The position numbers and the translations under genes are program-made. From positions 19,137,001 through 19,201,000 of the forward strand of contig NC_135066.1 of assembly GCF_051401765.1 (NCBI RefSeq): a DNA stretch of 64,000 bases, given 5' to 3'. Of this stretch, positions 53,701 through 62,700 are shown piece by piece. A model generated the notes under the pieces. The model searched no databases. It was given only the letters and a program-made list of their open reading frames with translations, and was not told the origin of the DNA. The DNA is from Calliopsis andreniformis. Its lineage: Eukaryota; Arthropoda; Insecta; Hymenoptera; Andrenidae. Each line of letters opens with the position of its first letter. Position 1 is the first letter of the stretch.

Positions 53701-56700
53701 TACAAACAAAACAAGAGATCAGATAACTGGATAAGGTATCTAGCAAACCAGAATAACTTCTGAACAAATGGAAAGGTTAATACAACGAATGATAAAACAT
53801 TTATAGGTTTGTGTTCAAATACAAGAAGATCAGATACTTCTTGCGAAAGTAAGCAGATACAATCTGTTAGAAAACAAATTCGTTATACTTCGAAAATAAG
53901 GATCAATAGAACATATCTGTATTATAGGCCGAAATCTGGAATCACCTGCTAATACTTATTGAAACTATATTACATGAAAAAGTAGTACAGTAATTTTGGC
54001 TCGAATTTAGTATTTCAGTATTGAAAATAATACATATACGCTCTTCGTATGCGTCTCCATTTTTGGAGAATCTATCTATCCGTTCTTTGTATTATGCTTT
54101 GTTGACGAGGAATTCCTCGGGACTAAAAGATTTGTATTGTTGCTAGAGAACTTCTTGTCAGTGGAGCACTATATGTAAGTGTCCATTTTTTGAGGATGTC
54201 GATATGTACATGCTCTTCAGGGCAGAAGAGTTAATTTCATTACTTTAATAGCAAGAGTCCCACGAATGGGAGCTATAATCGTTAGATAATAGAACATTAA
54301 AACTATAAACTTAAAGTTTCAAAAGGTCGACCATTATACAGTGTTAGTTTTAAAAATTCAACTTCTGAAGTTGATTGGTAGTTATTTAGAAGTTTGACTT
54401 CCTCACCGATTTCAATAGCCTTGAAATATATTATCAAGGTCATCATTCTGAATATCTTTTTCTTATATATATTACCACTAGTCAGTAGAATGAGTAGATT
54501 AGTTAACTTAGATATTTAACAAAGTAATTCCAAACTTTTGACTGATAGTGTTTGTTTATATGAACCTCTTCTGTATTCTTTTCGTGCGTTAATTCCATCC
54601 CTAAAGTAATTCCCATATACATATTGTGAAACACCCTGTATCTAGATGAAGTTTGTATTAAAATATTAAGGAATTGAAACAATAAATTCTGCAACGTGAT
54701 AGACTATTTTTTCTGTTTTTAGCTGTGTGATTTGATAAGCAAGGATGAATGGACAATCGAGAGAGACGAGGATCTTACTGCTCCTTATGCATTTAAAAAC
54801 AGAACGTGGGTGGCCTTTGAGGACAAAATTTCAATTGCCATAAAAGTGCGTATCGATACTACTTTAATTTTCGTCTTCAAACCAGAAAAATCATTACCTT
54901 TTAATCGCTTTCTAGGGAAAATACGTCTTGCTTCGGGACCTTCCAGGACTTGCCATACGAGATATAGAAAATGACCTCGAGACGAAGTGTGGCGAGCCTC
55001 TTACTCATGAAATTCATCACTCATTTATTCAATTTAAAAGGAAGTCGAGGGCTGCTATTTTGAATGCTTTGGAAGACGATTTGCATGTAAATAATAAAAT
55101 ATACCATAATAATCATGAGTTTTGTATACGAGTTTACATCGGCCGTTAAAGATGATTTCCTCTTGACTACTAAATTTTTGAAGCGCATATTCTTCATTTA
55201 ATAGCACGTTACTAAATCCTGCAATTATTGAAAGTTGGAATTAATTAAGTTTTCGTATCAAAATTTTTGCGACATTATCTACGTCATGAAATGTGATTTA
55301 AAATTGAACTTAAGAATATGCATCGACACGCCACCTTTCAGTGAAGTTTTAGACATGCAACTTGTACTGGTAGATGGCGACACGTACTGATGCTAACGTA
55401 TGTTTAAATCTGTCACGGTGGCTAATTAACGTAATTATGAAAATATTTCACCTTAGGACTGTTTTTAGGATACTTTTAAGTTTTACTTGTTAATATAAAA
55501 AGTATCGAGATATAATAGGACCTCAATTAATTGACATAAGACCAAAATCGAAACTATAATATCCCTTTGACAGTCAATTTTTTCATTAAATTATCTTACT
55601 ATAATCTTAGCATTACACATCTTACACATCATACACACATCTTAGCATTAACACATCAAATAATAAGGAAGAATGTACCTAACTAAGGTTTGGTTAATCG
55701 AGGCTCTATTGTATCTTTGAAATTTTTCGTTTCTTTATGATTTATTATAATTATTGCATAGAACTAATTCCATAACTGGTTTTAAATGACAGCAAACTGA
55801 TCTCACATATTCAACCAAAGCCAAATCATCCACATTTCGAGTCGTTCGAGTAGTAGATACAGAAGGACATATTCGAGCCATTCGCGAGAACACTCAAACT
55901 GAGTTCACTTGTTCAAGGCAAGGTTACTTCGTTCATCCGAAGAGTTGCAACAGGTATGTTCAACACATAAAGTATAGATTAAATAAGTACTATAATAATA
56001 ATAAGTTAATTTATATTTCTTATATAGATTTTATCGATGCGTTAAATTCAATCAAGAAGTAGAAGACTATTCTGTATTTGAGTTTGATTGTCCAGCTGGT
56101 CTGGCTTTCGACGAACACACTGAAGTTTGCGTCTGGCCAGGATCATTATCGCAAGGATCCCCATGTCCTGGAAGCAGTGAGATCGCGCCTGTGACTCGTG
56201 TAAGATTCGAGTGTTCTAAACCTGGATACTATGCGGATCCTCAGAATCCTCGATGGTTCTTCGCCTGCATAGATTTGGGTTTGTATTTCTTGTATACATA
56301 TTAACTAGTTATGTATAAAGCTTCAGCCTTTGAAGATTTAAAGTTTACCTTATAAACTAGCTTTGAAGACCAACATTATAGGAACCTCAAGCTTTTAGAG
56401 CGTTAAGATCCAAACTCTATTGGTCACAAGGAACATTATTTAAGTGTCCGACGTCGATTTTGATAAAACTTTGCAAATTTAGAGACATGTCAAAAATATT
56501 CAGTATATATTCTTTTGTAGATGTTCAGGTCGCGGTATAATGTAGCGTTAACTACCGCGAATCTCGTCGTATCACTCGTCAACTTAATATTGAGTGGCTG
56601 TTTTCGGGTGATCTTGATCTTGACTTGACCTTGACTGTTCATGGGTGATTAATTCAAAAAAAAAAAAAAGAGAAAACTTCATACACAAATTGTTCCTCGA

Positions 56701-59700
56701 ACGGACAGACTCCAAGACTCTACTCGATGTCAAAAATTATTCGAGAAGTTGTAACTTATTTGACTGTTCGAACACTAGAACGCGGATTTCCGGAGTCCGT
56801 TTCCTTCTCAATTTCATCCCTTCTTATATACGATACGGGGTGTCAAACTTGGTCTCGACGTTGTCAAAAATCGATATTGATTGGCCATCGACCTGAGATA
56901 GGAGGATCCCCTAGCCACTCCGAAGAGGGTGGACGCAACGCCCTCCTGGTCTTCTACGATGGTAGAGGACGGTCTTCAGTTGATGGTGGAGAAAGGAACA
57001 GTACTGGAGGAAATCTTCATCCCAGGCTGAAGGCCGCGAAAATTAGGGAGGAAGAAACGCGAGAGTGTTCCGCAGATATTTTATTGCTATATTGTCCCAC
57101 AAGTCGGCGGCAACCCTCAGATAGTCCGAGGCGACGTAGACTGTGCGTACTGTTACCGACTGCGGGGCAGTATAGCCCTCAAGCTATTGCTAAAATAGAA
57201 AAGTACACCGTCCGGCGAAAACACGTAAATTGTTTTATGACAACATTTGCCAGATGTGGAATTTCAAAGTGAAAATGACGAAATGGAAGTCTGAAACGTG
57301 CAGTAAAACAAACGATTGTTTCGCCAAACAGAACAATAGATAAATGTCTATGTCTAAAGCAGTGCTGCCCAGTAGTGGAGCCCCCCACTCGCTTGCTTCC
57401 ACTTTAAACGGTTTCGTTAATCTTCCAATAGATACGTCATTTATAGTTCATGAGCTTTTTTGATGACAGACTAACATATCATGTCGGCTTTTTTAACGTC
57501 ACGTCGTATGGTTTCCCAACAACCTGACTGAGAGAGTCTACAGGACTCACGACCTCGCTTAGACAACGCTGATCTATAGAGTTAGAGTAATCCTTAAAGT
57601 AGAAACTGAAAAATATATTTTCCATAGTATTTTGGGAATATTCTGTATAAACTGCTCGTTGGAGATGCTAAATACGTATTTTTACATAATGCATTTAACT
57701 ACGTAGACAAATTTTCAAAATGTTCGATTTTGCAACACTCACGTGAGATAAGAAATAGATATTTTCAAAAACTGTTTACGCTAATAAATCCAGTGTTCAG
57801 AAACTCATAATTGTTTAATTTAAAGCTTTCTTTACATTCAATGGCTTCTAAAATATTAGGCGAAATATGGTTTCTGTCTCTAGCTTTAGAAGCAGTTTTC
57901 ATCCCCTTAACGCGGATTTGGGCCGATGAAGAAAACAAACGTGTCGAATATTTTTGGCTACTCTCTAAACTTGCCAAGTTTCATAAAAATCGGAAATTAT
58001 CACCTTGGGTTGTTCCCTTGTTAGTTGGGCGAGAACATTAATTAGCAAATACTCTTCAAAGTGTACCTTATTTCATACTTAGTTACGTTAATGTTAAACA
58101 CTGTAAAAGAAAATTATTTTTATTTGTAATTTTAGGTGGTCCTGAAATGATGGCATTCGAATTCCGTTGTCCATATGGACTGATATTCGATGAAAACAAA
58201 TTAATTTGTGAATGGCCATGGTTAGTAGCAGGTTATTCAGATGGTGGCTACACAAGAACGGAATATAGCGGTGAATATGACGGTCAGTTTACCAAGAACA
58301 CTGGCGGATACGTCACTGGAGGTTTACCACATGCATATTCAGGAACAACTGCTCGGAGTGGAGTTTACACGGGTACAACATTTGGCTTTGGACATACCAA
58401 TACTGAGTTTCACAGGCCAGCTGGTGTTGGATACTCAGGTTCCAATATTGAAGTAGCAAAAGGAAATACTGGAAGTGGAAGTGACATAAGAGCTAATACT
58501 GAAGGTTATAATGCATTAGGGGCAACTGGGATAAAGTTAGGAACAGAATCTATTAGTGGGCATTATGGAAGCTCAACTGGCACTGGCAATACAGGATATT
58601 CTGGAATAACGACTGGAATTTATGCAGCATCTGGAGGCATTAAATATTCAGGAGGAACTGGAGCTGCTCAGGTGCCTACTGGTTTAAGTTCTCCAGGAAC
58701 CGAAAATACGGTGCACTTTGGTGGTGATAGAAATTACGGAGGAACAGTTGGTACTGTTTATGCAGGATCTACACATTTAGGTGGGCAGGGATTGTCCAGT
58801 GCAAATGGTAATCTATATCCAGGGTCGACTTTTATTGGTCATGGTGCTGGATCAGGATATTCAGATTCCACGAGTGATACTCATATAGGATCTATAGGCA
58901 CAGGCTATACTGGATCTGTTGCTGGAAAATATGCAGGACCTACAAGTGGTGCTCATGCCAAATCTGTAGGGACAGGCTACATTGGCTCTGTTACTGGAGG
59001 ATATGCAGGATCGACTAGTGATACTTATGGGAGAACAGGCTATACTGATTTGGTCACTGGAGGATATTCAGGATCAGCAATCAGTGCGGGATCAACAAGA
59101 ACTAGCTACACTGGATCTACTATCGGACTACATGCAGGAACAATAGCTAATGGAATAGGATATAAAGGATCTGCTACTGGAGACTATTCAGGATCAACAG
59201 ACAGTACTCATCCAGGTTTTCCTACCGAAGGATATGCAGGATCACTTAATAAAGGATATCCAGTATACACTGGTTCAAGTTATGCAGGATCCACCAAAGG
59301 ATATGCAGGATCACTCAATAAAGGATATCCAGTATACACTGGTTCAAGTTATGCAGGATCCACCGAAGGATATGCAGGATCAAGTGGAAGTCAGGTTGAA
59401 GTTACTAGAACAGGGCCGTCCATTACTCCGGGATACTCAGTAGGAAGTAATACATTAGAAACAAAGGAAAACTATCCCGGTTCGTCTAGTGTTCAATATT
59501 CAGGACTTTCTCGTGGTTTAACAGCGTCAGGAATCAATTATTCAGGTGCTACTGTATCAGGATCATCTGGTCACGAATATTCTACGCAAACAAAATTACA
59601 CACAGGATCTAACCAAGGAAATCTTCATGAAATTGGTCAACCAGACACAGTTGTCACATTACCAGGACAAATACCAATTTATGCATCCAGTAGCCCGACA

Positions 59701-62700
59701 GACACACAATTAACATCTGTTGACGTAGGACATAGCTGTAAGTATCTCCCATAAGAAACATTCATTTTTTTCATACCTACGATAAAATTATTTAATTTAT
59801 TTAAATTAATTTTGCAGCTGGATCGGTTTACATACAAAAACCAGACAAACCGAATGTTCGTTGCACTTCTTCCAATTGTGAGGGAAGTACTCAATTAGGT
59901 GATGGAGTTCATACAATAGGCGATTACGCTAATCAATATAGTATTTCATCTGGTTCTATATTCCCTACCTTACATTCCCAAGTGGGAATTACTACTTCTG
60001 GCACATCGGTTTACCATGATCATAGTGACCAGTTAAATACTTCCAGGGGAATTGGAAGTACTGAAAATTTAAATACCACCTTATTTGGAAACACCATACC
60101 TTCCACCGGTACGACATACCATGACGTCAATGTCCCCATTCATGGAATCACAGGAACTGCTGACATTAACACGATAGTAACAGGAAACAATATCCATGGA
60201 TCGCCTGTTACTGGAGACTCTTCCTCTGGAACAATTAAAGCGTATGGAAACACTCCAGGAATTGTAATTTCAGGACCTATTGATCAAGGTACCACAGTAA
60301 TTGGTGGCAGTTATCCAGGATATATAAAAACTGGCTCAAGTTCACCTGGTTATGTAATTGACGGAGGAATCAAGACTGTGTACGGTGCTTCAGTTGCCCC
60401 TACAACTGTAATATACGGTCCGTCTTCCGATGGTGTAACATTGACTGGATTGTCTCAGCCTAAGACTATTATAAAAGGAACATTGACTCCTGGAATTGTT
60501 CAGACAGGACAAACAGCACCTGGTGTGTCATTAACTGAGTCAATTGATCAAGGGACAGTTGTCGGTTCTACAAGACATCACACTCTTATTGGGTCAGTAA
60601 GATATGGTGATATGGAGCAACAAGGAGGTACTTCCAGAAATTTCACGTATGACACAAAAATTGGACGCTTACCTGGAACTTATACTACTGGTTACCAAAC
60701 GAATGAATACCACGAAAATGTTGGACGGGGTACGATAAAATTTAATAACGGTGACGTAACTACGAAGTACACAGAAAATGATATTCCTGACTACAGACCA
60801 GATGGAGGTACAATTCCTCTTGATATTGTTATCTCTGGATCTCCTACGCCGTCTGGATTCACAAAAACTGGATCCACAAAAACAGGTTTCGTGACTGCTG
60901 CTTTGGGTGGCCATGGTAGTTACGTGGTTAGTACAGGAAAAACGTATCCTAGGCCCAATCAGAGTAACATAGGAGAGAAAGCATTTGAAGGTAACGTAGC
61001 AGGATACTCGAAATCATCAACTGAAAGTACTCTAAAGGCGTACCCAGGAGCTACTGCAACACCGTGTGATGACGTTAACCACATAGATACCTCTAAGGTT
61101 ACCTCGAGTGCATCGAAATTTACAGGCTATGCGTACTCCAAACCACCTGGAGGTAACATTCTTACAGTTACATCACCAACGCCATTTTTAAATGTTGAAG
61201 TGTACAAAGCGCCACAAATTATTAGTTCTACGCCTTCATCTTCCATTCCACACATTTACTCCGGATCTGTAGACGGACAATATCAAAGCAAAATACCTGG
61301 TGAGTTCACAAGAGCACCAGTGTCTACTATCAGGCCAGTAACTTATACAACTGGTTCACTAGACAATTTCAAGACTGCTTTTGAAGCTGCCAAAGTTCCT
61401 ACTGTAATATCAACTCCCCAGTCAGGAATTGACACTAAGTACAAGACTGTTACCTCACCAACGTCAGTACCAGCCTTTATCAGTCATAACACATTCAATG
61501 GAGACATCCAAACTGGGTCGGTGTCTGCACAAACCCTATCTAACTTTGGAACAAGAACTTCACAACAAGATGGATATGAACAGAATTACGTTTATAGTAC
61601 TACACCTTCGTCCATCTTCGGAGTGGCGTCGACATATGCTCCTATTAAGCCCAGACCATTTAGTTCCTCATTTCCGTCCGTTACTGAAAAACCAGAGGTA
61701 AGATTTTACTGTAATAGTTTAAAACCATATTTGTAAATTATTTATTATACCTTAAATTTTTAGGTTAATTACGTACCTACTCAGCCGTCTGCTTTTGGAC
61801 ATTTCGATTCAACATCGAAGAGTTTGTTTGGACAGAGAGTGACACCTTCTGTTATTTCAGACACATTAAAATCACAGGTGAGTTTATGAATACTTCGTAG
61901 ACGATTTTCTAAAAACTAGCAATTCATTTGTAAGAAATTGTATATAAATATGGAGGGACTATAAATACAGAGTATTCGGCTACAGATGGGAGAAATTTTA
62001 AGATGCAATTCTAGAGGTCAAAATAAAACGCAAATCAAGAATGATGATTTGTTGCTTGGGGCTTCGTTAATTATTTATAAGCAATTCAAAATTTGGTAAA
62101 ATCTGGCTGTAATCAGGCAAACTGTCTTACAATATCGATCGCATCGGGTACGCGACAAATGGCAGTTGATCGAATCGCGATGGTGATTTTTGCCATTGAA
62201 CAACGAATGGCTTATCTAATAGAGAGACAGCAAACCTCGACGGTACTTGTATCGGTTAGATGATTCTGCGACGCACTTTGTCGAAAATCGAAGGGTATTT
62301 TGCTGTATCTCTGACGATTTAACTTTTATAAGTGAAATATTAGAAAGTAATTTTGTAATTTTAGAAAGTAACTTTGAGATTTCAAATTTTAGACTCAGTA
62401 TCTGCCAAGTGACTCCATCTCTCCAGAAATTGGAGTAACCTACAAGAAAGTTTTTCCACTGCCAGATATTACCTATCAAACGACTCCGATCACACCTATT
62501 ACTTCAACGAGTGGTTCTCCAACCAATGTCGAAATTTCTAGAGATGACGTCGGAAAATTTGTCACCAATTACAACAGGGGCACAACAAAGTATGTTCCAA
62601 GTGAATATGATGTTTACGAACCTGACTTAATTGTTCGTGGTGACTTCACGAGAGAACAGTCATTCTCCATGTCACCATATGGAAAAGTCTACAGTTCAAC

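Noticed and set aside
54732..54974. 80-aa frame reading through intron 6
   Set aside because: After 54845 the frame leaves the GH18 match. The adjacent exon at 54916 restores it in another frame.
57765..58041. Antiparallel frames of 70 and 76 aa at the end of intron 9
   Set aside because: Neither shows a recognised motif, and the domain joins correctly from exon 9 to exon 10 without them.
60669..60914. Minus-strand frame inside exon 11
   Set aside because: Shadow of the Thr/Gly-rich coding strand.
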